Assembly: GCF_036099295.1 (NCBI RefSeq)
Contig: NZ_CP107976.1
Span: 6,448,001 to 6,512,000 of the forward strand
Length of the DNA: 64,000 nt
Source: Streptomyces sp. NBC_00358
Lineage (GTDB): Bacteria; Actinomycetota; Actinomycetes; Streptomycetales; Streptomycetaceae
Direction: 5' to 3'
Of the stretch, positions 34,803 to 43,966 are shown piece after piece. The translations under genes and the position numbers were made by a program. Below the pieces are notes generated by a model. That model had not been told where the DNA came from, searched no databases, and saw only the letters and a list, made by a program, of their open reading frames with translations. The stretch's first letter is position 1. Every line of letters begins with the position of its first letter.

Positions 34803-36047
34803 TCAGAGGTGGCTGACCTGGAGTTCCTTGACGCCGTTCAGCCAGGCGGAGCGGAGGCGGCGCGGGTCGCCGGTGAGCCGCAGGTTCGGCATCGCGTCGG
34901 CGATGGCGTTGAAGATCAGGTCGATCTCCAGGGTGGCCAGGGATTTGCCGAGGCAGAAGTGCGGGCCCCCGCCGCCGAAGCCGAGGTGCGGGTTGGGGTC
35001 ACGGGTGATGTCGAAGACCTCGGGGCTCTCGAAGACCTCGGGGTCGTTGTTGGCGGAGGAGTAGAAGATGCCGACGCGGTCGCCCTTCCTGATCCGCTTC
35101 CCGCCCAGTTCGGTGTCCTGGGTCGCGGTGCGCTGGAAGGCGACGACGGGGGTCGCCCAGCGGACGATCTCCTCGGCGGTGGTCTTCGGCCGCTCCCGCT
35201 TGTAGAGGTCCCACTGGCCGGGGTGGGTGAGCAGGGCGTGCATGCCGTGTGTGATGGCGTTGCGGGTCGTCTCGTTGCCGGCGACCGCCAACAGCAGGAC
35301 GAAGAAGCCGAATTCGTCGGAGGCGAGGTTCCCCTCGTCCTCCGCCGCCACCAGCGTGCTGACGATGTCCTTCGCCGGGCACTGCTTGCGGTCGGCGGCC
35401 ATGTTCATCGCGTACGAGATGAGTTCGGTGGCCGAGTCGGCGCCGATCTCCTCGGTGATCGCGTACTCCGGATCGTCGTACGCCACCATCTTGTTGGACC
35501 AGTCGAAGATCTTGACGCGGTCCTCCTGCGGGACGCCGATGAGCTCGGCTATGGCCTGCAGCGGCAGTTCGCAGGCGACCTGGGTGACGAAGTCGAAGCC
35601 GCCGTCGGGGCCGGCCTGCGCGAGCGCGTTCGCGACGATCGAACCGGCCCGGGAGCGCAGCGCGTCCTCCAGGGAGCGGATGGCGCGCGGGGTGAAGCCG
35701 CGCTGCACGATCTGGCGGACCCGGGTGTGCTCGGGCGGGTCCATGTTGAGCATGATGAGCCGCTGGACCTCGATCTGCTCGCGCTGGATGTGCTCGTTGA
35801 AGCGGATGACGGCCGTGTTGAGGAACGAGGAGAACAGTTCGGGGTGCGTCGAGACGTACTTGACGTCCGCGTGCCGGGTGACGGCCCAGTAGCCGTCGTC
35901 CTCGAAGCCCGCGACACCGGGCTGTTGCGGGATCCAGTGGACCGGTTCGGCCCGGCGCAGCTCGGCGAACTCCGGGAGGGGCACGCGGTGGTGCAGCACA
36001 TCGGGGTCGGTGAAATCGAACCCGTCGGGCAGCGCTGGACAGGGCAT
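34803..36047 (-). CDS. cyp125: Cytochrome P450, CYP125-type steroid C26 monooxygenase
   Basis: ATG 36047 is chosen because GGAG lies 6 nt upstream. All P450 landmarks are present: I-helix AVAGNETTRNAITHGM, K-helix ETxxR-type EEIVRWATPV, and heme loop FGGGGPHFCLGKSLA. The body closely follows CYP125 of Mycobacterium tuberculosis (LPDGFDFTDPD start, IEVQRLIMLNMDPPEHTRVR, CELPLQAIAELIGVPQEDR). CYP125 oxidises the terminal C26 of cholesterol or cholestenone side chains. It is divergent from the thiolase gene, and the shared spacer holds two near-matches to the KstR motif. Confidence 0.93.
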   Translation of the reverse strand: MPCPALPDGFDFTDPDVLHHRVPLPEFAELRRAEPVHWIPQQPGVAGFEDDGYWAVTRHADVKYVSTHPELFSSFLNTAVIRFNEHIQREQIEVQRLIMLNMDPPEHTRVRQIVQRGFTPRAIRSLEDALRSRAGSIVANALAQAGPDGGFDFVTQVACELPLQAIAELIGVPQEDRVKIFDWSNKMVAYDDPEYAITEEIGADSATELISYAMNMAADRKQCPAKDIVSTLVAAEDEGNLASDEFGFFVLLLAVAGNETTRNAITHGMHALLTHPGQWDLYKRERPKTTAEEIVRWATPVVAFQRTATQDTELGGKRIRKGDRVGIFYSSANNDPEVFESPEVFDITRDPNPHLGFGGGGPHFCLGKSLATLEIDLIFNAIADAMPNLRLTGDPRRLRSAWLNGVKELQVSHL

Positions 36048-36152
36048 CGGCAACTCCAGGTCTCGCGCCTACGGTGGTGCCTGCGGTGGTGAGGGCCCGT
36101 TCCCGCGAACGTGTCTGACGGTCCATCAGGAACAGGGAATCGCGGAGAAGGT

Positions 36153-36166
36153 AGTAACGGGTTCTA
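36153..36166. promoter_or_regulatory. Candidate KstR box 1
   Basis: AGTAACGGGTTCTA fits 7 of the 8 fixed bases of the mycobacterial KstR motif TNNAACNNGTTNNA, within a wider inverted repeat GTAG...CTAC (36151-36167). It lies 105 bp upstream of the P450 start, in a 341-bp divergent spacer. Confidence 0.55.
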
Positions 36167-36283
36167 CAAGTGGCAAGAGGTGCGGCCCCCTCAATTCCGT
36201 GCGGGATTGGTGCAGATCACGACTTCGGGAGCTGCAGGACCCTTGCGGCGCGGGGGGTTCGCTCAGCAAACTGCACGCAGAAC

Positions 36284-36297
36284 TGGTACGCGTTCTA
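36284..36297. promoter_or_regulatory. Candidate KstR box 2
   Basis: The complement reads TAGAACGCGTACCA, fitting 7 of 8 fixed bases of TNNAACNNGTTNNA. It sits inside a perfect inverted repeat CAGAACT-N12-AGTTCTG (36278-36303), about 90 bp before the thiolase start. Confidence 0.55.
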
Positions 36298-36388
36298 GTT
36301 CTGCGCGGTGGGTGGGCCGGGACGCCCCGCGCTGCGCGGGTCAGCTGGGCCTGGCCGCCGGGCAGGCCTGAGGAGAGGACGAGCCCCC

Positions 36389-37558
36389 ATGGCCGCGGAA
36401 CCCGTGATCGTCGAAGCCGTACGGACCCCCATCGGCAAGCGCGGTGGCGCGCTCGCCAATCTGCATCCCGCCTATCTCCTGGGCGAGACCTACCGTGAAC
36501 TCCTCGGCCGCACCGGCATCCCCGCCGACTGCGTCGAGCAGATCGTCGGCGGCACGGTGACCCATGCCGGCGAGCAGTCGATGAACCCCGCGCGCACGGC
36601 CTGGCTGACGATGGGGCTGCCCTACGAGACGGCGGCGACGACGGTCGACTGTCAGTGCGGGTCCTCGCAGCAGGCCTCGCACATGGCCGCGAACATGATC
36701 GCGGCGGGTGTCATCGACGTCGGGATCAGCTGCGGCATCGAGGCGATGTCGCGGGTGCCGCTGGGTTCGGGGTCCAAGCACGGTCCGGGCAAGCCGTTCC
36801 CCGACGAGTGGAACGTCGATCTGCCGAACCAGTTCGAGGCGGCCGAGCGCATCGCGCGCCACCGAGGCCTGACGCGGGAGAACGTCGACTCCCTCGGGCT
36901 CATCTCGCAGGAACGGGCGGCCATCGCCTGGTCCGAGGAGCGCTTCAAGCGCGAGACGTTCTCCGTGCAGGTGCCCACCACCGAGGACGAGCAGCGGGCC
37001 GGTCAGGGCATGTGGCGGCTCGTCGACCGGGACGAGGGGCTGCGCGACACGTCCATGGAGGCGCTGGCGAGGCTGAAGCCCGTGATGCCGACGGCCGTTC
37101 ACACGGCCGGCAACTCCTCCCAGATCTCCGACGGCGCGGCCGCCATCCTGTGGGCGTCCAAGCGGATGGCGCGGGCGCTGAAACTGCGGCCCCGGGCGCG
37201 GATCGTGGCCCAGGCGCTGGTGGGTTCCGATCCCCACTTCCACCTGGACGGTCCGATCGACGCCACCCGGGCCGTGCTCGGCAAGGCCGGCATGTCCCTG
37301 AAGGACATCGACCTCGTCGAGATCAACGAGGCTTTCGCGTCGGTGGTGTTGAGCTGGTCCCAGGTCTTCGAACAGGACCTGGAGAAGGTCAACGTCAACG
37401 GGGGCGGGATCGCGCTCGGGCATCCGGTCGGCGCCACAGGGGCCCGGCTCATCACCACGGCGCTGCACGAACTGGAGCGCACGGACAAGGAGTTCGCGCT
37501 GATCACGATGTGCGCGGGCGGAGGGCTGGCGACCGGGACGATCATCCAGCGGTTGTAG
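36389..37558 (+). CDS. Steroid 3-ketoacyl-CoA thiolase (FadA5-like)
   Basis: ATG 36389 follows GAGGAGAGG. This is a full 389-residue thiolase: nucleophile Cys in TVDCQCGSSQQASH, His in NVNGGGIALGHPVGATGA, and second Cys in LITMCAGGGLATG. The partner gene is the divergent CYP125, and features such as EWNVDLPNQFEAAERIA fit the FadA5 group that trims the cholesterol side chain. A general acetyl-CoA acyltransferase is possible. It is convergent with the DUF1275 gene across a short, repeat-like GTGCGT-rich spacer. Confidence 0.9.
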   Translation: MAAEPVIVEAVRTPIGKRGGALANLHPAYLLGETYRELLGRTGIPADCVEQIVGGTVTHAGEQSMNPARTAWLTMGLPYETAATTVDCQCGSSQQASHMAANMIAAGVIDVGISCGIEAMSRVPLGSGSKHGPGKPFPDEWNVDLPNQFEAAERIARHRGLTRENVDSLGLISQERAAIAWSEERFKRETFSVQVPTTEDEQRAGQGMWRLVDRDEGLRDTSMEALARLKPVMPTAVHTAGNSSQISDGAAAILWASKRMARALKLRPRARIVAQALVGSDPHFHLDGPIDATRAVLGKAGMSLKDIDLVEINEAFASVVLSWSQVFEQDLEKVNVNGGGIALGHPVGATGARLITTALHELERTDKEFALITMCAGGGLATGTIIQRL

Positions 37559-37693
37559 GCGCCGTTCGACGGCCGCGAAGTGGGTGCGGGGTGCGGGTGT
37601 AGGTGTAGGCACATCCGCGTCTCGTGCGTCTCGTGCGTCCTGTGCGTGCCCCGCGTGCCCTGCGTGCCGTGCTTCCGGTGCTCCGGAGGGGTG

Positions 37694-38380
37694 TCACTCC
37701 AGGCCGGAGGCCGTCACCGCGAGAGTCGCCGGGCCGAGTGCGGCGATCAGCAGCGGGATGGCGAGGCCGTGGTGCAGGACCAGCCACGCGCCGAGCAGGG
37801 CGCCCGCCAGCATGGCGAGCACGGAGCCGGTGCGGCGCGGGGAGTTGTGGCCCGCGCCGCCGCCGAGGCGGGAGTCGGCGGCCAGGCCGGTCAGCGTCAT
37901 CGTCAGGACCGTGGTGGTCAGGTCGGCCACGCCGAGCCTGCGGACGGTCGCGTTGCGCAGGCCCATCGCGAAGGCGGTGACCGCGATCAGGGTGTACGCC
38001 GTGGCGGTGGCGCCCGGAGCGGCGAAGGCGACGGCAGCGCAGGCGGCCGTCAGTACCGCCTCGGCGGCGAACGTGCCCCGGGCCCAGTTGCGGCGCGAGC
38101 CGTCGCCGAACCGCACCGCGATCCGTCCGCCGGTCACCGCGCCCGCCAGGAAGCAGCACAGGGAGGTCAGGGTGTGCGGCACGGAGAAGCCGGGGGCTCC
38201 GGCGGCGGCGAAGCCGAGCACCACGACATTGCCGGTCATGTTCGCCGTGAAGACGTGGCCGAGGCCCAGGTAGCTCACCGCGTCGATGAGCCCGCTGACC
38301 ACGGTCAGCGACAACAGCGCGGGGGTGAGGCGCAGTCCTCGTGACTCAGGGTCGCGTGGTGTGCCGGTCTGCGTGGTCAT
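37694..38380 (-). CDS. DUF1275 (YoaK-type) membrane protein
   Basis: Seven or so membrane helices over 228 residues. The family signature is clear: GLIDAVSYLGLGHVFTANMT with GNVVVLGFA, and later GLRNATVRRLGVADLTTTVL. Function is unknown in any organism. It is convergent with the thiolase gene and lies downstream of the SLT-type gene on the same strand, with a terminator between them. Confidence 0.92.
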   Translation of the reverse strand: MTTQTGTPRDPESRGLRLTPALLSLTVVSGLIDAVSYLGLGHVFTANMTGNVVVLGFAAAGAPGFSVPHTLTSLCCFLAGAVTGGRIAVRFGDGSRRNWARGTFAAEAVLTAACAAVAFAAPGATATAYTLIAVTAFAMGLRNATVRRLGVADLTTTVLTMTLTGLAADSRLGGGAGHNSPRRTGSVLAMLAGALLGAWLVLHHGLAIPLLIAALGPATLAVTASGLE

Positions 38381-38451
38381 GGAGGCCAGTCCACCACGGG
38401 TTCGGCGGCGCTCGCGCTCACCGGCGTTCGTGCTCGTGTCCGGGTACGACG

Positions 38452-38485
38452 AAGGCGGCAGCCCCGGGGTGCGGGGTGCCGCCTT
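38452..38485 (-). terminator. Terminator of the lytic transglycosylase-like gene
   Basis: AAGGCGGCA (38452-38460) pairs with TGCCGCCTT (38477-38485), about 26 bp beyond the stop codon on the minus strand. Confidence 0.7.
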
Positions 38486-38510
38486 GTGTGTGCTGTGGGG
38501 CTCGGGCTGA

Positions 38511-38930
38511 TCAGTACCAGCCGTTGGCCTGCCAGAAGTTCCAGGCGCCGGCCGGGCTGCCGTAGCGGGAGTTCATGTAGTCCAGGCCCCACTTGATCTG
38601 GGTCTTGGGGTTGGTCTTCCAGTCGGAGCCGGCGGAGGCCATCTTCGAACCGGGCAGGGCCTGGACCAGGCCGTACGCGCCGGACGAGGAGTTCGTGGCG
38701 CTGATGTTCCAGCCGCTCTCGTGATCGACGATCTTGCTGAAGGCGTTGAACTGCGAGGCGTCCGGGATCATCGCGTGGGCGATCGACTTCGCGGAGGAGG
38801 CGGCGGTGGGCGTGGCGGCCTGGGCGGGCGCCGCGACCAGGACCATACCGGCGGTGGCGGCGGCCACGGCGGTGGTGGCGAGGGCCTTCTTCGGGGAGGA
38901 GACGATGCGGCGGATGACGGAGACGGACAC
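38511..38930 (-). CDS. Secreted SLT-like (transglycosylase domain) protein
   Basis: The start is GTG 38930. The signal peptide (SSPKKALATTAVAAATAG to APAQA) is followed by a short lysozyme-like domain: IVDHESGWNISATNSSSGAY with the Glu and GAYGLVQALPGSKM, then TQIKWGLDYMNSRYGSPAGA and WNFWQANGWY. This matches the small aggregation-promoting-factor/transglycosylase-like proteins secreted by actinomycetes. It probably cleaves or remodels peptidoglycan during growth or germination. Confidence 0.9.
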   Translation of the reverse strand: MSVSVIRRIVSSPKKALATTAVAAATAGMVLVAAPAQAATPTAASSAKSIAHAMIPDASQFNAFSKIVDHESGWNISATNSSSGAYGLVQALPGSKMASAGSDWKTNPKTQIKWGLDYMNSRYGSPAGAWNFWQANGWY

Positions 38931-39308
38931 GGAGAACCTGTTTCTTCGGGGACATGGAGTCGCTCGTGCGCCGTGACCACGTGGTGTGTGGAAGGAGCGG
39001 CGTACGTCGGCGCCGCGGCCCGTGAGGGCTCGTGGCGCCTGGCGACTGCTCCAGACAAACAGGATCGGAGCCCGTCCGCAATGACCCCATTTACTAGTGG
39101 TGGTCGCATCCAGGGGGAAAGTCCGTCATGTGATGCGGCTCTCAAACCCCAGGTCAGAGGGCATGACGACGCGTCCATGCCATGGCATTCGCTCTACGAA
39201 GCCGGTTCGTATGTGAGCTGGGTCCTGTGGGCCGGTTCACCCCGCGCCTGACGGACGGTGCGGGGGTGGCCACGGAGTGCCGCCGGCCGGTGTGACGCGG
39301 GCCGCGGC
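38931..39308. other. 378-bp gene-free spacer upstream of the SLT-like gene
   Basis: It should carry the long leader of the secreted SLT-like gene. No known riboswitch signature is convincing. Notable only is a less GC-rich stretch (about 39080-39100) and a TGCCATGGCA palindrome near 39178. Confidence 0.5.
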
Positions 39309-40157
39309 TCAGCCGGGGCCGAACGTGACCGGGCTCTCGAAAGCGGCCCGGCGCGTGGCCCGTCGCAGTGCCTTGAGGAGGGTCGGGCCGATCGTCACGG
39401 TCAGCACGACGGTGACCACCGCCCGGCCCAGGTCCCAGCCGAGGGAGGTGGTCAGGCAGTACGCGAGGAAGCGGGCGAGGTTGGCGGGGACGGTGGCGTG
39501 CGGGTCGAAGGCGATGTTGGAGGCCAGCGCGTCCATGAAGGGCCAGCCGGCCAGATTCATGACCGTGCCGTACGCGAACGCGGCGAGGAAGCCGTATCCG
39601 GCGAGCATCAGCAGTTCCCAGCGGCCGCGCAGCCGGTCAGGGCCGGGCAGCAGCCCGGCGCCCATGGTGAACCAGCCCATGGCCAGCATCTGGAAGGGCA
39701 TCCATGGCCCCACCCCGCCGGTCAGCAGCGCCGACGCGAACATGGTCACGGACCCGAGCACGTACCCGAAGCCGGGCCCCAGCACCCGTCCGCTCAGGAC
39801 CATCAGGAAGAACATCGGCTCGATGCCCGCGGTCCCGGCCCCGATCGGGCGCAGCGCGGCGCCGGTCGCGGCCAGCACGCCGAGCATGGCGACCGCCTTC
39901 GGGCCGAGCCCCGACTCGGAGATCGTCGCCGCGACCACCGCGACCAGCAGGACGAGAAGTCCCGCGAACAGCCATGGAGCGTCCTGGGCGTGCGCGCTGA
40001 CCTGCGAGCCGGTCCCCGCGAAGAGCGGCCAGCCGAATCCGGCCGCCCCGGTCGCGCTGACCAGGCCCAGCGCGGCGACGGAACGCGGGCCGAGGCGGAC
40101 GGCCCTGGCCTGTGGCTGCGACGGGGGACGGCGGACGGAGGCGTCGGCGGCACTCAT
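39309..40157 (-). CDS. ECF transporter S component, probably for cobalamin or a related corrinoid
   Basis: A polytopic membrane protein of 282 residues with about seven helices. Segments such as AALRPIGAGTAGIEPMFFLM and LLTGGVGPWMPFQMLAMGWF are typical of ECF S components annotated next to energizing ATPases. Its ATG overlaps the ATPase stop (ATGA at 40154-40157), so the two are coupled. Substrate specificity is inferred from the cobalamin riboswitch at the head of this gene series; cobalt is the other possibility. Confidence 0.8.
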   Translation of the reverse strand: MSAADASVRRPPSQPQARAVRLGPRSVAALGLVSATGAAGFGWPLFAGTGSQVSAHAQDAPWLFAGLLVLLVAVVAATISESGLGPKAVAMLGVLAATGAALRPIGAGTAGIEPMFFLMVLSGRVLGPGFGYVLGSVTMFASALLTGGVGPWMPFQMLAMGWFTMGAGLLPGPDRLRGRWELLMLAGYGFLAAFAYGTVMNLAGWPFMDALASNIAFDPHATVPANLARFLAYCLTTSLGWDLGRAVVTVVLTVTIGPTLLKALRRATRRAAFESPVTFGPG

Positions 40158-41986
40158 GCGAGGGCCCTTCTGACCTGGGCCACGGTGAGCCACGGCTCGG
40201 GGGCCAGGATCTTGGCGACCTGCGGGGCGAAGGACGGGGACGCGACGACCACCTCGGCGGTGGGGCCGTCGGCGACGATCTCACCGTCCGCGAGGATCAC
40301 CACACGGTGGGCGAGCTCGGCGGCGAGCTCCACGTCGTGCGTGGCCAGCACGATGGTGTGCCCCTCGGCGGCCAGCCCGCGCAGCACGGTCACCAGCCGG
40401 GCCTTCGCCGCGTAGTCGAGGCCGCGGGTCGGCTCGTCGAGGAGCAGCAGCGGGGGGCGGGCCGTCAGGACGACGGCCAGCGCCAGCGCCAGCCGCTGTC
40501 CCTCCGACAGATCGCGTGGGTGCGTGTCGTCCGCGATGTCCGGCAGCAGCTCGGACACCAGCGCCCGGCAGGTCCCGGCGGCGGCCCCGGCGTCCTCGTC
40601 GGCCGCCGCGCACTCGGCGGCCACCGTGTCCGCGTACAGCAGATCCCGGGGTTCCTGCGGTACGAGTCCCACCCGGCGTACGAGGTCACGCGGCGCCGTG
40701 CGGTGCGGTACCGCCCCGCCGACCCGTACGGACCCGGAGGTCGGCTCGACCAGCCCGACCAGCGCCCCGAGCAGCGTCGACTTCCCGGCGCCGTTGCGGC
40801 CCATCAGCGCGATGGTCTCGCCGGGCCCCGCGGTGAGGCCGACCCGGCGGAGCGCCTCCACCCGACCGCGCCGGACGGCCAGCGAATCGACGACGGCCAC
40901 CTCGGCCGGGGCCGGGCCGGGGCCGGGGGTGCGCCTGCCGGGGAGGCGGAAGAAGCGGGAGCAGCGGGAAGGGGAGGGGACGGAGGAGGCCGTGGGAGGG
41001 GTGGGGTGCGCCTGCGCCGAAGGCAGGGGGAGGGCGGCGGGCCGTGTTCCCGCGGTGCTCTCGGTGCCTTCGGCCGGTGCGGTGCCGTCGCCGAGTCCGG
41101 TCGGCGGGGCGTCCTCGGCGGGGGCCGCGGGTCCGGGGTCCGCGGTGACCGCGGCCGATACCGACGGCGCGGCGGAAAGCCGCTCGCGCAGGGGGGCCGC
41201 CCGGCGCCGGGCGTCGCGCACCGTCAGCGGGAGCGGGGACCAGCCGGCCAGCCGGCCCAGTTCCACCACCGGCGGGCAGACCGGGGAGACGGCCATGATC
41301 TCGGACGGGGTGCCGATCCTCAGCGGCGCTCCCGGGGCGGGCAGGAGGGCGAGCCGGTCGGCGTACTGGACGACGCGTTCCAGGCGGTGCTCCGCCATCA
41401 GGACCGTGGTGCCGAGGTCGTGGACCAGGCGCTGCAGGACGGCGAGGACCTCCTCGGCGGCGGCGGGGTCCAGGGCAGAGGTGGGCTCGTCGAGGACCAG
41501 GACCTCGGGGTGCGGGGTGAGCACCGAACCGATGGCGACCCGCTGCTGCTGGCCGCCGGACAGCGTGGCGATCGGGCGGTCGCGCAGGTCGGCCAGGGAG
41601 AGCAGGTCGAGGGTCTCCTCCACCCGGCGGCGCATCACCGCCGGGGCCAGCCCCAACGACTCCATGCCGTAGGCGAGTTCGTCCTCCACCGTGTCCGTCA
41701 CGAAGTGGGACAGCGGGTCCTGGCCGACCGTGCCGACCACGTCCGCCAGTTCACGCGGCTTGTGCGTACGGGTGTCCCGCCCCGCGACGGTGACCCGGCC
41801 GCGCAGCGTTCCGCCGGTGAAGTGCGGGACCAGTCCGCTCACCGCGCCCAGCAGCGTCGACTTGCCGACCCCGGACGGGCCGACCAGCAGCACCAGTTCG
41901 CCCTCCGGGACCTCGAAGTCAACGCCCCGGACGGTGGGTTCGGCCGCCCCCGCGTACGTGACGGAGACATCCTCGAAGCGGATCAC
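40154..41986 (-). CDS. ECF transporter double ATPase (two fused ABC domains)
   Basis: GTG 41986 with GGAG nearby begins the first domain: Walker A GPSGVGKST, signature LSGGQQQRVAIG, Walker B VLVLDEPTSALD and H-loop AEHRLE. A Pro/Ala-rich linker of about 110 residues follows. The second domain has GRNGAGKST, LSEGQRLALALA, LLLLDEPTRGLD and THDVEL. Both sites look intact, so this single chain replaces separate EcfA and EcfA' subunits. It overlaps the genes on both sides by four bases. Confidence 0.93.
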   Translation of the reverse strand: MIRFEDVSVTYAGAAEPTVRGVDFEVPEGELVLLVGPSGVGKSTLLGAVSGLVPHFTGGTLRGRVTVAGRDTRTHKPRELADVVGTVGQDPLSHFVTDTVEDELAYGMESLGLAPAVMRRRVEETLDLLSLADLRDRPIATLSGGQQQRVAIGSVLTPHPEVLVLDEPTSALDPAAAEEVLAVLQRLVHDLGTTVLMAEHRLERVVQYADRLALLPAPGAPLRIGTPSEIMAVSPVCPPVVELGRLAGWSPLPLTVRDARRRAAPLRERLSAAPSVSAAVTADPGPAAPAEDAPPTGLGDGTAPAEGTESTAGTRPAALPLPSAQAHPTPPTASSVPSPSRCSRFFRLPGRRTPGPGPAPAEVAVVDSLAVRRGRVEALRRVGLTAGPGETIALMGRNGAGKSTLLGALVGLVEPTSGSVRVGGAVPHRTAPRDLVRRVGLVPQEPRDLLYADTVAAECAAADEDAGAAAGTCRALVSELLPDIADDTHPRDLSEGQRLALALAVVLTARPPLLLLDEPTRGLDYAAKARLVTVLRGLAAEGHTIVLATHDVELAAELAHRVVILADGEIVADGPTAEVVVASPSFAPQVAKILAPEPWLTVAQVRRALA

Positions 41987-43302
41987 GACGACTCCTCGGG
42001 GGCAGGGGTTCGCTGGGGGGCCGGGGCCGGGGCCAGGAAGGCGGGGAGCAGGCCGAGCATGACGACCGCCGTCGGCCAGAGAGGGAGGGCTGGGGTCACC
42101 AGGGGGATGACGCCGGGGCTCAGCGCGCCGGGGTCGTAGGACGCGGCGAGGATCATCAGGGTGGCGACCGCCACGCCGGACCCGGCGACCAGCCAGGCCC
42201 GGAAGCCCCAGAGGTCCGGCCGGTACCGCGTCCGCGGCGAGCGGCGGCCGCCCAGCCACAGACCGCCGAGCGCCGCGCCGAGTCCGGCCAGCAGGACCGG
42301 CAGACCGTAACGGTCGCCCGCGGCGGTCAACAGCCCGTAGGTGCCCGCGCACACGCCGAGCAGACCGCCCAGGGTGAGGGCTCCGGTGGTCCGGCGGACG
42401 GCGGGCGGTACCTGTGCCGTGCGCCCGTACCCGCGGGCGTCCATCGCCGCCGCCAGTGCGACCGAGCGTTCCAACGCCCCCTCCAGGACCGGGAGTCCGA
42501 CGTGCAGCAGACCGCGAAGCCCCCGGTCGGGGCGGCCGCGGAGCCGGCGCGCGGCGCGCAGTCGCTGGACGTCGGCGATCAGATGCGGCGCGAAGGTGAG
42601 CGCCACGACCACCGCGACGCCCGCCTCGTACAGCGCACCGGGCAGCGACTTGAGCAGCCGCGCCGGGTTCGCGAGGGCGTTGGCCGCGCCGACGCAGACG
42701 AGCAGCGTGGCCAGCTTCAGTCCGTCGTACAGGGCGAAGAGCAGGCCCTCGGCGGTGACCCGGCCGCCGACGCGGATGCCCTGTGCCCAGTGCGGGAGAG
42801 GGATCTCGGGGAGCGTGACCAGGACATGGGTGCCCGGGATGGGCGAGCCGAGGAGGACGGCGAAGCCCAGCCGGACGGCGAGCACGGCCACGCCCAGTTT
42901 CACGAACGCGGTGTAGGAGCGGGCCCAGGGGGCGTCGGTGCGGTGGGTGGCCACCACGAAGCCCGCCACGCCTATGAGGAGCGCGAGCAGAAGGGGGTTC
43001 GTGGTGCGGGAGGCGGCCGTGCCGAGACCCAGGGCCCAGATCCACCAGGCGCCGGGGTGCAGGGCGTTCGCCCGGTCGGCCCCCGGCGCACGGGAGGAGG
43101 AGCGGGCACGGGAGACGGAGCGGGAGACGGAACGGGGGCCGGGCTCGGGCGGCCGCCCGGCCGGGGCGGAGTCCGGTGCAGGGCGCAGGCGCCCCACCGC
43201 TCCGGACTCCCGGTCCCGCTCGGCGCCGGGGGAACCCCGGCGCACCGCGGTACGGCGGCCCACGGCGGTCGCGGTGGGGCGTTCACGGTCGCCCTTGGTC
43301 AT
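41983..43302 (-). CDS. ecfT: ECF transporter transmembrane subunit EcfT
   Basis: ATG 43302 gives 439 residues. The first 80 are basic and low-complexity, which is unusual. The membrane domain follows, with the coupling motifs of EcfT recognisable as AAMDARGYG (the ARG box that docks on the ATPases) and RLRAARRLRG. It joins the ATPases to the S component. The stop overlaps the ATPase start (GTGA at 41983-41986). Confidence 0.88.
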   Translation of the reverse strand: MTKGDRERPTATAVGRRTAVRRGSPGAERDRESGAVGRLRPAPDSAPAGRPPEPGPRSVSRSVSRARSSSRAPGADRANALHPGAWWIWALGLGTAASRTTNPLLLALLIGVAGFVVATHRTDAPWARSYTAFVKLGVAVLAVRLGFAVLLGSPIPGTHVLVTLPEIPLPHWAQGIRVGGRVTAEGLLFALYDGLKLATLLVCVGAANALANPARLLKSLPGALYEAGVAVVVALTFAPHLIADVQRLRAARRLRGRPDRGLRGLLHVGLPVLEGALERSVALAAAMDARGYGRTAQVPPAVRRTTGALTLGGLLGVCAGTYGLLTAAGDRYGLPVLLAGLGAALGGLWLGGRRSPRTRYRPDLWGFRAWLVAGSGVAVATLMILAASYDPGALSPGVIPLVTPALPLWPTAVVMLGLLPAFLAPAPAPQRTPAPEESS

Positions 43303-43312
43303 GATCCGCGCC

Positions 43313-43966
43313 TCAGGCCCTGCGCCGGCGGGCCTGCCAGACGGCCGCCGCGCCCAGCGCGGCCACCGCCGCCGCACCCGCGAGCAGGCCCACCGAGGGG
43401 CCGTGGCGGGCCGGTTCGGAGGCGTGCGGGCGGGTGGACGCGGTCGGTCCGGCGGCGACCGGGTCGCCGCAGCCCGTTCGCGGATAGCCCGCGAGGGCGC
43501 ACAGCAGGGCGTTGGTGTCGTAGCGCAGCGGTTTGGCGACCGTGGCCAGCGCCTCCGCCGTGCTCGCGTCGGGGGCGACACGGGCGCAGGCGGTGCGCGG
43601 GGACGGCGGCCGCTCGCCGGACGGCGCGTCGGCGACCGTACCGGGGTCGATGACCAGCGCCACCCGCTTCATGCCGTGCCGGGCGGGAGTCCTGGCGCAT
43701 ATCGAGGTGAACTCCCGCTCCCCGCGCGGCTGTACGGCACTGCGGGAGTCCTCGCTCACCGCGAACCGGAAGCCCTCGACATCACCGTCGGACGGCCGCG
43801 CGGTCGACGGACCCTGGGTGGCGTACGTCCACTTGCCGCCGGTCAGGTCCCAGAAGGACCAGTAGCGGTAGCCGACGGCCCGGGCCTGCCCCGCGCCACC
43901 GAGGACGAGGAGCAGGAGGGCCAGCGCGAGGGCCAGGGCGGGCGCGGTCGTCCGACGGGAGGTCAC
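43313..43966 (-). CDS. Exported membrane-anchored protein with a DUF4430-like segment (SCO2322-type)
   Basis: GTG 43966 overlaps the stop of the toroid gene (GTGA). A signal peptide (LALALALLLLVLGGAGQARA) precedes a domain opening YRYWSFWDLTGGKW, then ARPSDGDVEGFRFAV. That pattern (YW, GKW, then GD followed by an aromatic strand) resembles the end of DUF4430, the beta domain of transcobalamin-type proteins; this match is my inference. Four or more Cys, then a Pro-rich stalk and a C-terminal membrane helix (VGLLAGAAAVAALGAAAVW) with a basic tail. It should sit on the outer face of the membrane next to the ECF importer. Confidence 0.75.
   Translation of the reverse strand: MTSRRTTAPALALALALLLLVLGGAGQARAVGYRYWSFWDLTGGKWTYATQGPSTARPSDGDVEGFRFAVSEDSRSAVQPRGEREFTSICARTPARHGMKRVALVIDPGTVADAPSGERPPSPRTACARVAPDASTAEALATVAKPLRYDTNALLCALAGYPRTGCGDPVAAGPTASTRPHASEPARHGPSVGLLAGAAAVAALGAAAVWQARRRRA

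Noticed and set aside
38931..39257. Possible c-di-AMP (ydaO) riboswitch before the SLT-like wall enzyme, a common arrangement in Streptomyces
   Set aside because: I could not find the conserved ydaO core segments on the minus strand; only generic hairpins are seen.
40154..43045. A longer ATPase with a 350-residue N-terminal extension
   Set aside because: The extension overlaps the well-supported EcfT gene in another frame and is Arg/Pro-rich; a GTG with a ribosome site at 41986 starts directly at the first ABC domain.
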